NCBI GenBank assembly: GCA_016718315.1
Contig: JADKDV010000003.1
Location: 310,001 to 374,000, forward strand
DNA: 64,000 nucleotides
Source: Candidatus Obscuribacter sp.
Lineage (GTDB): Bacteria > Cyanobacteriota > Vampirovibrionia > Obscuribacterales > Obscuribacteraceae
Reading direction: 5' to 3'
A program made the translations under genes and the position numbers. A model generated the notes under the pieces. That model searched no databases, had not been told where the DNA came from, and saw only the letters and a list, made by a program, of their open reading frames with translations. Below, piece after piece: positions 17,666-25,489 of the stretch. Numbering within the stretch: position 1 is the first letter of the stretch; each line of letters begins with the position of its first letter.

Positions 17666-17831
17666 ACCGCTACCTTATTTCTGCTGCGTCAATGATAGCT
17701 TGTCATGGATAAGAGGTCATCGACAACGGGCGGTCTGCTAAGACTTTAGCAACATTAATGCCATAGAGCGATGCAATGAGGCACTGCTATTGCGGCTGTG
17801 CGGCCCGAGGTGAAGCTGGCAATATATAGTC

Positions 17832-18545
17832 TTAGTCTGTTATGCCTATAAAGGATTGAATCACGATGGCGTGATTGGCTTGATCGTTAAACTGGTCGGA
17901 GCGATTGACGTATTGATATTGATAGCCGATTTCGGTGCGGGCGCGCCTGTGGGGCTTGATACCGATGCCAGCAAATATACGGTTTTGATCTATGCCTGCT
18001 TGTGGACCGTTTTCTACGCTATTGGCGTTGACAAAGAGTTCGTCCTGGGCTGTAGCGTAAATTCTTTTAGAGATTGGATAATTGAGCTTAAGCATGTGGC
18101 GCAGGCGCACACCTGCGTTTGGTAGATTTTCGAATAGTCTTTGCTCGACTCTTGCGCGGTTGATTATCGTGAGCCTTTTGTAGCGGTTAATTACCAACAA
18201 TTGCTCCCAGATGCGGTGTTCGTTTATGACATTTTCGCCTGCATAACTGGAGAGCCAGAGATAACCGACCATAAAGGATAGATTGTCTCTCTTTCTGTAT
18301 TCGATGGCGGGTCTGATGAGGAGCTGATTGAGCCCTGATAATCTATCGCCTACACGTGGTACTACTTCAAAGTAGCCGCGCCATTTTTTGTAGATTTTGC
18401 AATCGAGAGTAACTGGTGTCCATAGCTGCAGGTCGTGCTCAACGCTGGTGTTGGTAGAGGCTAAGGCGGCGCCGCAGAATACCAATTGCGTTAGAACTGC
18501 CATTGGCCATAGGCTGGTGAGTAATTTGCGTCTCGGTTTAATCAT
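17832..18545 (-). CDS. DUF2490 family outer-membrane-like protein
   Basis: 237 residues with a signal peptide (LLTSLWPMAVLTQLVFCGAA). The mature part has alternating hydrophobic and polar strands and aromatic residues, as in beta-barrels, with typical DUF2490 stretches: LWTPVTLDCKIYKKWRGYFE near the start, EHRIWEQL, RARVEQRLF and RTEIGYQYQY. Function unknown for the family. It is monocistronic, divergent from the DUF6328 gene. Confidence 0.75.
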   Translation of the reverse strand: MIKPRRKLLTSLWPMAVLTQLVFCGAALASTNTSVEHDLQLWTPVTLDCKIYKKWRGYFEVVPRVGDRLSGLNQLLIRPAIEYRKRDNLSFMVGYLWLSSYAGENVINEHRIWEQLLVINRYKRLTIINRARVEQRLFENLPNAGVRLRHMLKLNYPISKRIYATAQDELFVNANSVENGPQAGIDQNRIFAGIGIKPHRRARTEIGYQYQYVNRSDQFNDQANHAIVIQSFIGITD

Positions 18546-18664
18546 CGCGATTGAGATATTTTAACGCGCTATGACCCTTCTGGTGGTTAATTTGTACCGG
18601 TCACCAACCGATGGAACCAAACTCAGCATAGCTGTGTCATCAGATAATTGATTTAGGAGGACTG

Positions 18665-19174
18665 ATGACGATGACTGCCCTGGAAGAGACTAAAGAAGGA
18701 AAGACTAAAGAAGAAAAGACCGAAAAAGTTGACGGTCTGGTCGAGCACATTATGCAAGAAGCTCGGATGGTTTTGCCTGGGGTGCAGGCATTGTTTGGCT
18801 TTCAGCTGGTCTGCGTATTTAGTCAGGGCTTTGCTCAAATACCTCGCATTGATCAGTACATCCATGTCTTAGCCATCTTTTTGTCAATCAACGCCTTTTG
18901 CTTTTTGCTAACGCCTACCGCCATAGATCGGCAGTGCGATCCTGAGTGGCTCGCCCATGACTTTGCCATGATGGCATCGCGCTTTACTTTGCTTGGTATG
19001 TTGCCGCTGATGCTCAGCACTGTGCTTGACGCATATGTGGTCTTTCACGCCATACTCAAAGATATGCGTATTGCTATACCTCTTGCATTGATTTTGTTTG
19101 GCGAGCTCTTTTATTTTTGGGTCATACTGCCTTATCAAAAGCGCAGTGTAAAGGCAAATGTGCAACAAGTTTGA
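18665..19174 (+). CDS. DUF6328 family integral membrane protein
   Basis: 169 residues. A charged N-terminal part of about 30 residues (rich in Lys and Glu) is followed by EARMVLPGVQALFGFQL, the conserved entry of this family, then four predicted membrane helices. A near-perfect ribosome site (AGGAGG) precedes the ATG. The function is not known; the family is common beside stress genes in actinobacteria and others. Terminator hairpins follow. Confidence 0.75.
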   Translation: MTMTALEETKEGKTKEEKTEKVDGLVEHIMQEARMVLPGVQALFGFQLVCVFSQGFAQIPRIDQYIHVLAIFLSINAFCFLLTPTAIDRQCDPEWLAHDFAMMASRFTLLGMLPLMLSTVLDAYVVFHAILKDMRIAIPLALILFGELFYFWVILPYQKRSVKANVQQV

Positions 19175-19199
19175 TTTTACTGTAGCTATGCAATGCCAA

Positions 19200-19229
19200 G
19201 GAGACCAGCACAAAACTGTGCCGGTCTCT
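19200..19229 (+). terminator. Terminator-like hairpin after the DUF6328 gene
   Basis: GAGACCAGCACA / TGTGCCGGTCTC, a 12-bp stem with one A-C mismatch and a short loop, followed by a few T residues. Confidence 0.6.
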
Positions 19230-19294
19230 TGGATGACAACCATTTGTAACTCTGGCTCTGGAGGTCGTTGGTGCTAAGACAACCATATGTGTTG

Positions 19295-19323
19295 AAGAGC
19301 CTCCGCGCTGTGCGGAGGCTCTT
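19295..19323. terminator. Strong bidirectional terminator
   Basis: AAGAGCCTCCGC / GCGGAGGCTCTT, a perfect 12-bp GC-rich stem with a 5-base loop, placed between converging genes and 31 bp past the stop of the minus-strand beta-helix gene. Confidence 0.8.
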
Positions 19324-19353
19324 TGCCTATCGTTGTAGCGAGAGATGGCTAGC

Positions 19354-20661
19354 CTATGGAAAGAAGTAATTGGCAAAGTTTTTGTTGAGCAGTCCAATGG
19401 ATGTAACAGCGGAGCCTTTGCCCGTTGCTTGAGAGCCGGCTGCTAAGCTAAAGTCGGTGCTTGCTTGGACCTTGAGTGTGGTACTGCCGGTGAGGGCATT
19501 AATTTGGGCTGCATCTCTAAACATCGGATCTTGCAATGTGGGAGCAAGTAAGACGGTGTTACCCAGGACGTTGTATTGGAAGTTGCCAGAAGCAGCGGAT
19601 CTGGCTGTACTATCAGCCTTGATGAAGCCACCATAAAAGATTGAGTCTCTGGCTGATAGTTTGCCAGCGCTGTTGTAATTGACATTGTTGTGTGTCGCTC
19701 CCTGACTATTAGTTGGCGTCATAAATGAGGTGATGTTTTTAAAATGTGATTTGCTTGTGCCGACACCCTCTGCCAGCGCTAGATTGTCTGTGCCGGCATT
19801 GAGAAATAAAGTGTTGTTGACGTTGAGCTGACCGGCCGTGCTGTTGTTGACTAAGCTCTGTGATAGTCCCGGACCAAAGGCACAGTTTGCTACAAGTACT
19901 GATGAATCATCTCTATTTAATTGCAGCATCAGTCCCTTGCCGGTGCGATTGTATGTGTCAAATATCCAGCAGTGACTGAAGCGGTGGACCGATGGTCCGC
20001 TGCTAAATCCCTGCTGTACAAGGTTGTTGCAGTTGAAGACATCCAGGCTGTAATAGGTATTGTTTGTGCCACCAAAGACCAGTCCTTGCCCCGGGATATG
20101 ACCTGGGTTTACTGGTGGTCCCCAGATGTTGGCGATCTCGATGTTTTGTAGTCGATTGTTGCTGCCGTTTACAACAATCCCCTGGAATTGATAGTTGTTG
20201 ACTTTGAGTCCGCCGCGTTTGCTGCCATAGAGCTGGACATAGTTGCCATTCAACCTGACACCCACGGGCTGACTAGACGGTCCAGGAGCACCTCCGCTCA
20301 ATGTCACTGGTCCGTTGTGTCCGGCTTGATTGCTTTGTCTAATAACTATAGGGCTAGTGGCGGTGCCGCTTACTCCAATATCTAGTGCCTGTGTGTAGGT
20401 GATACCGCTGGTGCCACCGTCGATTATCACTCTGTCGCCAGGTTGTATTGGACTAATGCCAAAGCTGAGTGGTGGTATCGTGCGCAGGGCCGTTGCCCAG
20501 GTCAATCCTGTGGTGTTGTCGCCACTGGGTGAGACATAAAAGTCTCTGGCGTGGCAGGGAGCAGTCGATGCAAATAGTAAGGCTGCGATTAGTAAAAGTT
20601 TGTTTTTGGGTCTGTATAGACTGCTAAGTTGGAGCCGAGTCTTTAATTGCTGGGGAAGCAT
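19354..20661 (-). CDS. Secreted right-handed beta-helix protein
   Basis: 435 residues with a signal peptide (LLLIAALLFASTAPCHA). The mature start DFYVSPSGDNTTGLTWATAL, with IQPGDRVIIDGG after it, is typical of pectate-lyase-like or choice-of-anchor beta-helix proteins (compare the frequent 'xYVSPxGxDxxxGTxxxPWxTI'). Repeats rich in Asn, Gly and Val follow (NGSNNRLQNIEIANIWG, NCNNLVQQGF). This suggests a surface or secreted carbohydrate-binding or lyase-like protein, but I see no certain catalytic residues. Its promoter region is shared with the SAF genes. Confidence 0.75.
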   Translation of the reverse strand: MLPQQLKTRLQLSSLYRPKNKLLLIAALLFASTAPCHARDFYVSPSGDNTTGLTWATALRTIPPLSFGISPIQPGDRVIIDGGTSGITYTQALDIGVSGTATSPIVIRQSNQAGHNGPVTLSGGAPGPSSQPVGVRLNGNYVQLYGSKRGGLKVNNYQFQGIVVNGSNNRLQNIEIANIWGPPVNPGHIPGQGLVFGGTNNTYYSLDVFNCNNLVQQGFSSGPSVHRFSHCWIFDTYNRTGKGLMLQLNRDDSSVLVANCAFGPGLSQSLVNNSTAGQLNVNNTLFLNAGTDNLALAEGVGTSKSHFKNITSFMTPTNSQGATHNNVNYNSAGKLSARDSIFYGGFIKADSTARSAASGNFQYNVLGNTVLLAPTLQDPMFRDAAQINALTGSTTLKVQASTDFSLAAGSQATGKGSAVTSIGLLNKNFANYFFP

Positions 20662-20668
20662 TGCCGTA

Positions 20669-20710
20669 ATATCCTTGTTTGGAAGCGCACGGAGACAATA
20701 GTAAGGATAT
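20669..20710. promoter_or_regulatory. Inverted repeat ATATCCTT ... AAGGATAT
   Basis: Perfect 8-bp arms at 20669-20676 and 20703-20710, 26 bp apart, just ahead of the minus-strand beta-helix gene and beside the direct-repeat array. Could be a regulator site or a transcript hairpin. Confidence 0.4.
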
Positions 20711-20723
20711 GTTGTGAATTGAT

Positions 20724-20765
20724 CGTGATGCTAACGTGAGACTAGCGTGAAGCGCTGTGAAGAAC
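20724..20765. promoter_or_regulatory. Array of 11-bp direct repeats CGTGAnnCTA
   Basis: CGTGATGCTA at 20724, CGTGAGACTA at 20735 and CGTGAAGCG at 20746, with a weaker TGTGAAGAA near 20756. The 11-bp phasing is what OmpR/PhoB-type regulators use on tandem half-sites. It lies in the shared intergenic space before the SAF genes. The remaining bases of 20662-20871 show no gene. Confidence 0.5.
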
Positions 20766-20871
20766 ATACGCTTTGTAGTGAGATTTCGGTTTGCGGTGTG
20801 GGGATAACGACGTTGGGACTATTCAGCCTTCATGCTTCTGAGTAGTGCAGTCTTTGTTGAGGACGCGCCTG

Positions 20872-21219
20872 ATGAGTAAATCTTCTAAAGGGAAGCTGTT
20901 CTTTTATCTTGAGCTGGGTTTCTTGCTTGGATTGGTTGCAAGTACACCATTTCTATACGTCAAGATTTATCCATTGATGACAGATGCTCTGGCTCAACCG
21001 TTTCCTCGCAAGACTTGCGTAGTTGAATGTCAAAATCGCATTGCCAGAGGGCAAACTATTCATCGTCCTGACTTGTTGGAAGTATGGATTGTGGGCGAAG
21101 CTGAGCCAGGTTTGGTGCAACAAAAGGAAGAACTGATCAAACGTGTTGCAAAAAGGGGTTACTTGCCCGGTGACAGATTCAAGCTTGTTGAGTTTGGAAT
21201 TGAAGAGGGCGTCGAATGA
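20872..21219 (+). CDS. Small membrane protein with SAF-like domain (first of three)
   Basis: 115 residues from the ATG at 20872, which has GAGGA about nine bases ahead; a GTG at 20845 in frame is less likely. One membrane helix near the N-terminus (LELGFLLGLVASTPFLYVKI) is followed by a stretch resembling the SAF fold of CpaB/FlgA proteins: CVVECQNRIARGQTIHRPDL, where the pattern 'V.A...I..G..I...DL' is seen. A C-terminal part not shared with the next two genes follows (VKRGYLPGD-like, residues 85-110). It overlaps the second gene by four bases (ATGA). Role unknown. Confidence 0.65.
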   Translation: MSKSSKGKLFFYLELGFLLGLVASTPFLYVKIYPLMTDALAQPFPRKTCVVECQNRIARGQTIHRPDLLEVWIVGEAEPGLVQQKEELIKRVAKRGYLPGDRFKLVEFGIEEGVE

Positions 21220-21545
21220 GTATTGTCGCAAAGAAAATAGCTATAGGCCTGCTTGGGGCAAGTTTAGCGATTTGTCTGGTATTTGGCACAAGCGAATATA
21301 TTGCTGGAGCAATTGTTTTAGGTCTCAATCGTCTCGGGGTTCAAAAGACAGTAGGATGTTTGGTGGCCGCGAGACGTATTCCGGCTGGCAAGCTGATAGA
21401 GAGCAAAGACCTGGAATTCGAGTACGTCCCTGAAGCAAGAATGCCGCAGGACCCGAGCTTTCGTAGAGGCTGCGCTCTTAAGAGAGTAAGTAAATTTACT
21501 TACGAAAAAGGGGATGGGATAGGTACGGCTGAGTGGGGACTGTAA
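21216..21545 (+). CDS. Small membrane protein with SAF-like domain (second of three)
   Basis: 109 residues: an N-terminal membrane helix (AIGLLGASLAICLVFGTSEY), then the SAF core VGCLVAARRIPAGKLIESKD with LEFEYV after it. This pattern occurs in CpaB/RcpC (pilus assembly) and FlgA (P-ring chaperone) and in antifreeze/sialic acid synthases. It overlaps the gene before it and abuts the next, so the three form one operon. No pilus or flagellar genes are in this window. Confidence 0.7.
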   Translation: MSIVAKKIAIGLLGASLAICLVFGTSEYIAGAIVLGLNRLGVQKTVGCLVAARRIPAGKLIESKDLEFEYVPEARMPQDPSFRRGCALKRVSKFTYEKGDGIGTAEWGL

Positions 21546-21893
21546 ATGCATCGAGGACAATTGATGAACCCTAGAGGATGGAGAATTGTCGTTTTACTGT
21601 TTGGACTTGCCATTAGTGCAATCCTCGCAGTTTCCTCATTTTGCGGATTTTCGAGTTATATCAATCGTGCTGCTTTTCCGGTGCGTGGCAAGCAATTAAT
21701 CGGTTGTTTGATAGCTGCTAGGGATGTCCCCGCTGGCAAAGTGATTGACGATGAGGACTTAGAACTGAAGATGATCGATGCAGGCAGGCAGCCGCACGGG
21801 GTCTTGTCGAGCAAGTCAATTGCGCTGCATCGTAAATGCCTTTATCCAATTAAAAAAGGTATGTGGATTGGCTTCCATGATTTTGGACTTTGA
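21546..21893 (+). CDS. Small membrane protein with SAF-like domain (third of three)
   Basis: 115 residues from the ATG directly after the stop of the second gene; an ATG at 21564 is an alternative. One membrane helix (VVLLFGLAISAILAVSSFCG), then IGCLIAARDVPAGKVIDDED with LELKMI, closely matching the second gene and showing that the two are tandem paralogues. The C-terminal tail (LYPIKKGMWIGFHDFGL) also matches the second (FTYEKGDGIGTAEWGL). Function unknown. Confidence 0.7.
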   Translation: MHRGQLMNPRGWRIVVLLFGLAISAILAVSSFCGFSSYINRAAFPVRGKQLIGCLIAARDVPAGKVIDDEDLELKMIDAGRQPHGVLSSKSIALHRKCLYPIKKGMWIGFHDFGL

Positions 21894-21913
21894 ATCGTTA
21901 GCAGTATCCTTAT

Positions 21914-22294
21914 TCAAGGGTAGCCTGTGCTAAATTCTCTCGAGTCATACGTCAGCTCGCCTGAGTAATCGGTACCCAACGCGATCAGATAGCGGTCCTC
22001 GAAATTTGCAATATAAAAGAAGCCCTGTGATGTAACGCTGAGCAGTCCATGCAGAGCGCTGTGACCCATTGTTTGGACAGTGTCGAGTGAGTCTTTAAAA
22101 GCGCTGACGCAGTATCTCGCTATGTCTTCTGGCTCTTGGTCCTCTGGTACGAGCACTGCCAACAGCTCACCATCGTGCCTGATGAGCATGGCCCCTAGGA
22201 CCTGCGGATTTGTTTGTACTATCTCCAAAAGAAACCGCTCTAGCTCAGTCTTGTCGGCTGTCATGACATCAATGTTTGTGAATTTGCGGAACAA
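21914..22294 (-). CDS. Roadblock/LC7-like domain protein
   Basis: 126 residues covering a single roadblock fold: GAMLIRHDGELLAVLVPED (strand-turn-strand), an Asp/Glu-rich helix region (PEDIARYCVSAFKDSLDTVQ), then LLSVTSQGFFYIANFED and YLIALGTD. Bacterial members usually modulate small MglA-like GTPases or other signalling partners. No such GTPase is beside it. It converges on the SAF genes with 20 bp between stops. Confidence 0.7.
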   Translation of the reverse strand: MFRKFTNIDVMTADKTELERFLLEIVQTNPQVLGAMLIRHDGELLAVLVPEDQEPEDIARYCVSAFKDSLDTVQTMGHSALHGLLSVTSQGFFYIANFEDRYLIALGTDYSGELTYDSREFSTGYP

Positions 22295-22740
22295 TTGATG
22301 CCCCTCGATTAATTGGCTTTGGGGTGGTGCTGCCAGTGGTGGCGGTTATAGAGTCGGTAATACTTTTTAGAAGTGGGGTTGTGTGAGAAATATCTGGGAA
22401 TTTCTCATTTGCTTGCAGTTGTCTGAATGATAGCTATCCGGCGGGGTCAAAGCCAATCAGAATTGAAAAGGTCGGTCGGCTGGCAGTTTACAACAAATTC
22501 TTAACCAGCTCAAAAGCCGTCAAATGGCTGTTGAGCTATGTTGCCAATATGTTTTGACAATCAACAAAAAGCTAATCCTGCTAATATACTTAACTCTGCG
22601 GCGTCACGTGGACATTACCGCTGCTTAAGCTGAGCCAATGGCTTACCTGAGCAACTCTGCTCGATTGTTCAATTGACTCAGGCTGTTCACTGTTAAAACG
22701 GACTAAATGGACTAAACGGACTAAGTAAAAAGGTTTCTCT
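22295..22740. other. Intergenic region without a gene, upstream of lepA
   Basis: No plausible coding frame. It holds a hairpin TGAGAAAT / ATTTCTCA (22384-22407) and a triple 9-bp repeat CGGACTAAA, TGGACTAAA, CGGACTAAG (22699-22725) just before the lepA ribosome site. A perfect TTGACA (22554) and a TATACT (22585) are present but 25 bp apart. Confidence 0.6.
22384..22407. repeat. Hairpin TGAGAAAT / ATTTCTCA
   Basis: 8-bp stem with an 8-base loop, preceded by GTG. A similar element with a TGAGAAAAA stem, also preceded by GTG, occurs at 37309. Confidence 0.5.
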
Positions 22741-24540
22741 GTGACCGACCCCAAGCAAATTCGCAACTTCTCAATTATTGCCCACATCGACCATGGCAAG
22801 TCGACCCTGGCTGACCGCCTCTTGGAGATGACCAACACCATCGCCAAGCGTGATATGCAAGCCCAGGTCCTCGATAATATGGACATCGAACGTGAGCGCG
22901 GTATCACAATCAAAGCCCAGGCCGCCAGGATGGATTACATCGCCGAAGACGGTCAAGTATATGTGCTCAATCTAATCGACACCCCCGGTCACGTTGACTT
23001 TGGCTACGAAGTCTCACGCAGTCTGGCAGCTTGCGAGGGTGCATTGCTCATTGTCGACAGCACTCAAGGGGTTGAGGCTCAGACTCTCGCTAACGTCCAC
23101 CTGGCTGTAGAAAACAACCTCGAAATCGTCCCAGTAATCAATAAAATCGACTTGCCCAGTGCGGAGCCAGAGCGTATCCGTCAGGAAATCGAAGATGTGG
23201 TAGGGATTGATGCCAGTGAGGCCGTGCTTGCCAGCGCCAAAAACAACATCGGCGTCAAAGAAGTGTTGGAAGCAATCGTCAAACACGTGCCGCCGCCGCA
23301 AGACACTACCGGTAAACCGCTGCGTGCTTTGATTTTTGATAGCTATTTTGATAGTTACCGCGGCATTATTGTTTATTTCCGCGTCAAAGATGGCGAGGTC
23401 AAGGTCGGTGACAAAATCCGCTTTATGGCTAACGACAAAGCCTTTGATGTTGTTGAGTTGGGCGTATTGCGTCCTGCTCAGGTCAAAGTACAGAGACTAG
23501 GACCTGGTGAAGTAGGCTATCTGGCTGCTGCTATCAAAGACGTAGAGACTCTAGTGGGTGACACGATCACTCTCGATAACGATCGCGCTGCTGAGGCTTT
23601 GCCTGGTTACAGACCAGCCAAACCCATGGTATACGCCGGTATTTATCCCGTAGATAACGATCAGTATCCAGAGCTGCGTGAGGCTTTAATCAAACTCAAG
23701 CTCAATGATTCATCTATATTTTTTGAGCCAGAGACTTCCGATGCACTCGGATTTGGCTTCCGTTGCGGGTTTCTCGGATTGCTCCACATGGAAATTATCC
23801 AGGAGCGTCTGGAGCGAGAATACAATCTAACTCTTATCACTACATCTCCCTCTGTTGTCTATCGTGTCACCAAGACCGATGGCAGCGTGATCATGGTAGA
23901 AAACCCGGCACTTTTGCCTGAGCCTACCTACAGAGAAAAAATCGAAGAACCATTTGTTGAAGCGCACTTGCTCACACCAAACGAATATGTCGGAGCTTTG
24001 ATGGAGCTTTGCCAGAACCGTCGCGGTGTGTTTGTCGATATGAAGTTTCTCGATACGCGCCGCAACATGCTCATCTATGAGTTGCCGCTAGCTGAAATCA
24101 TCACAGACTTTTTTGACCAGCTCAAGAGTCGCTCTAGAGGTTATGCCTCGCTCGACTATGCGTTTAAAGAGTACCGTGCCGAGCGTCTCGTAAAAGTAGA
24201 CATCCTTATCGGTGGCGAAAAAGTCGACGCACTGTCAGCTATCGTGCACCACGAAAAAGCACCAAGCGCTGGTCGTCAAATTGCCGAGAAGCTCAAAAAG
24301 CTCATACCTAAGCAGATGTTTGAAGTGCCAGTCCAGGCTGCTATCGGTGGCAAGATTATCGCCCGTGAGACCATCTCTGCTGTGCGCAAAAACGTCTTGG
24401 CAAAGTGCTACGGCGGTGACATCAGTCGTAAGCGCAAACTGCTCGATAAGCAAAAAGAAGGTAAGAAGCGGATGAAGTCTGTCGGTAAGGTAGAGATCCC
24501 GCAAGAAGCATTTATGGCTTTGCTCAAGTTGGAAGACTAG
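22741..24540 (+). CDS. lepA: Elongation factor 4 (LepA)
   Basis: 599 residues from GTG, the usual length. Ribosome-associated GTPase that helps in back-translocation or translation initiation under stress. The G domain motifs are present (AHIDHGKSTLADRLLE, DTPGHVDF, NKIDLP), followed by domain II, EF-G-like domains III and V, and the LepA-specific C-terminal domain (VLAKCYGGDISRKRKLLDKQ). The AAGG ribosome site is slightly far from the GTG. The SUFU-domain gene follows after 19 bp and is likely co-transcribed. Confidence 0.97.
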   Translation: MTDPKQIRNFSIIAHIDHGKSTLADRLLEMTNTIAKRDMQAQVLDNMDIERERGITIKAQAARMDYIAEDGQVYVLNLIDTPGHVDFGYEVSRSLAACEGALLIVDSTQGVEAQTLANVHLAVENNLEIVPVINKIDLPSAEPERIRQEIEDVVGIDASEAVLASAKNNIGVKEVLEAIVKHVPPPQDTTGKPLRALIFDSYFDSYRGIIVYFRVKDGEVKVGDKIRFMANDKAFDVVELGVLRPAQVKVQRLGPGEVGYLAAAIKDVETLVGDTITLDNDRAAEALPGYRPAKPMVYAGIYPVDNDQYPELREALIKLKLNDSSIFFEPETSDALGFGFRCGFLGLLHMEIIQERLEREYNLTLITTSPSVVYRVTKTDGSVIMVENPALLPEPTYREKIEEPFVEAHLLTPNEYVGALMELCQNRRGVFVDMKFLDTRRNMLIYELPLAEIITDFFDQLKSRSRGYASLDYAFKEYRAERLVKVDILIGGEKVDALSAIVHHEKAPSAGRQIAEKLKKLIPKQMFEVPVQAAIGGKIIARETISAVRKNVLAKCYGGDISRKRKLLDKQKEGKKRMKSVGKVEIPQEAFMALLKLED

Positions 24541-24559
24541 ACCCACGGAGACCTCTCAA

Positions 24560-25411
24560 ATGGCTGAAATCGAAAGCTTTATGGGGCAAGGCGATCCCGA
24601 GTGGGAAAGAGAGCAAGAAGTCAAAAGAGTGCAGCTTTTGCGTCAGGCCTGGCTGGCCCGCAACAGGCAGTACAACGATTTGTTTGGCGAGCCGACCTGG
24701 GTCTCGCCTAAAAATTATGCTCCACCTAAGCTAATTACAGCCGACGAAGTGGATCTAGATAAAGACACTACTGGCAGTGGCAAAAAATTCCAGGAAGGTG
24801 CTGATGATGTTGACTCAAGTGAACAACATCTAGCTGTACTTGCCTATGGACCAGATCCTTTTCGTCCATATTGGACTTATATCACAGCTGGCATATCCAG
24901 TCCCTGGGTGCACTCAGAGCCTCAGGAAGTCTCTGGCTTTGGCTGTGAAATAATGATCAAGAGCCCTACTGATTTGCCCTGGGCGCCGCAGTTATTGCGC
25001 ACCATGGCTTACTACATCTTTAACCATGCTGGTACCTTGAGCCCTGGCGTGCGTATTGGTCTTGGTGCACCTATTGCTGTTAATACTGATTCGCTTTTGC
25101 GCAATGTGATCATCTGGTATGCCGATGAGGCTCCGGACTGTTGGTATCAATTGCCATCAGGTGGTTTTGGTATTTTTATGGCTATCGGCATTACAGAGGC
25201 CGAACTCAAATATGCCGAGTCAGTTGATAATTACGGTACCTGGTGTATTGAGCAGCTATTGCGACGCAAAGGTATTGGTCAGGTGACTGACCCTGGTCGT
25301 GCTTGCACAATGGACGCTCCTGACACTGCCGAGATGCTCAAATCTATCAAGCATTTTGCTGATACCTTCCGCGAAAACGACGGCGAACCAGCTATAGAAG
25401 AAGTGAATTGA
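24560..25411 (+). CDS. Suppressor-of-fused (SUFU) domain protein
   Basis: 283 residues. The central part (about 90-240) matches the SUFU fold: WTYITAGISSPWVHSE, FGCEIMIKSP, a helix region ending LLRTMAYYIFNHAG, GAPIAVNTDSLLRN, and a closing segment (GIFMAIGITEAELKYAESV). In bacteria SUFU domains are frequent as immunity proteins of polymorphic toxins and as stand-alone proteins of unknown role. No toxin is next to it; the neighbour is lepA, with which it shares an operon. A GGAG-like site precedes its ATG. Confidence 0.75.
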   Translation: MAEIESFMGQGDPEWEREQEVKRVQLLRQAWLARNRQYNDLFGEPTWVSPKNYAPPKLITADEVDLDKDTTGSGKKFQEGADDVDSSEQHLAVLAYGPDPFRPYWTYITAGISSPWVHSEPQEVSGFGCEIMIKSPTDLPWAPQLLRTMAYYIFNHAGTLSPGVRIGLGAPIAVNTDSLLRNVIIWYADEAPDCWYQLPSGGFGIFMAIGITEAELKYAESVDNYGTWCIEQLLRRKGIGQVTDPGRACTMDAPDTAEMLKSIKHFADTFRENDGEPAIEEVN

Positions 25412-25489
25412 AGCAGTGAATTCAGGCAATAGGCAGTCGCTAACCGAGACTCCGGATAGAAGCTGGTTGATGCATTGAACGGTCGCTTT

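Noticed and set aside
22554..22590. TTGACA ... TATACT as a lepA promoter
   Set aside because: The two boxes are 25 bp apart, too far for a standard sigma70 promoter; another arrangement may exist.
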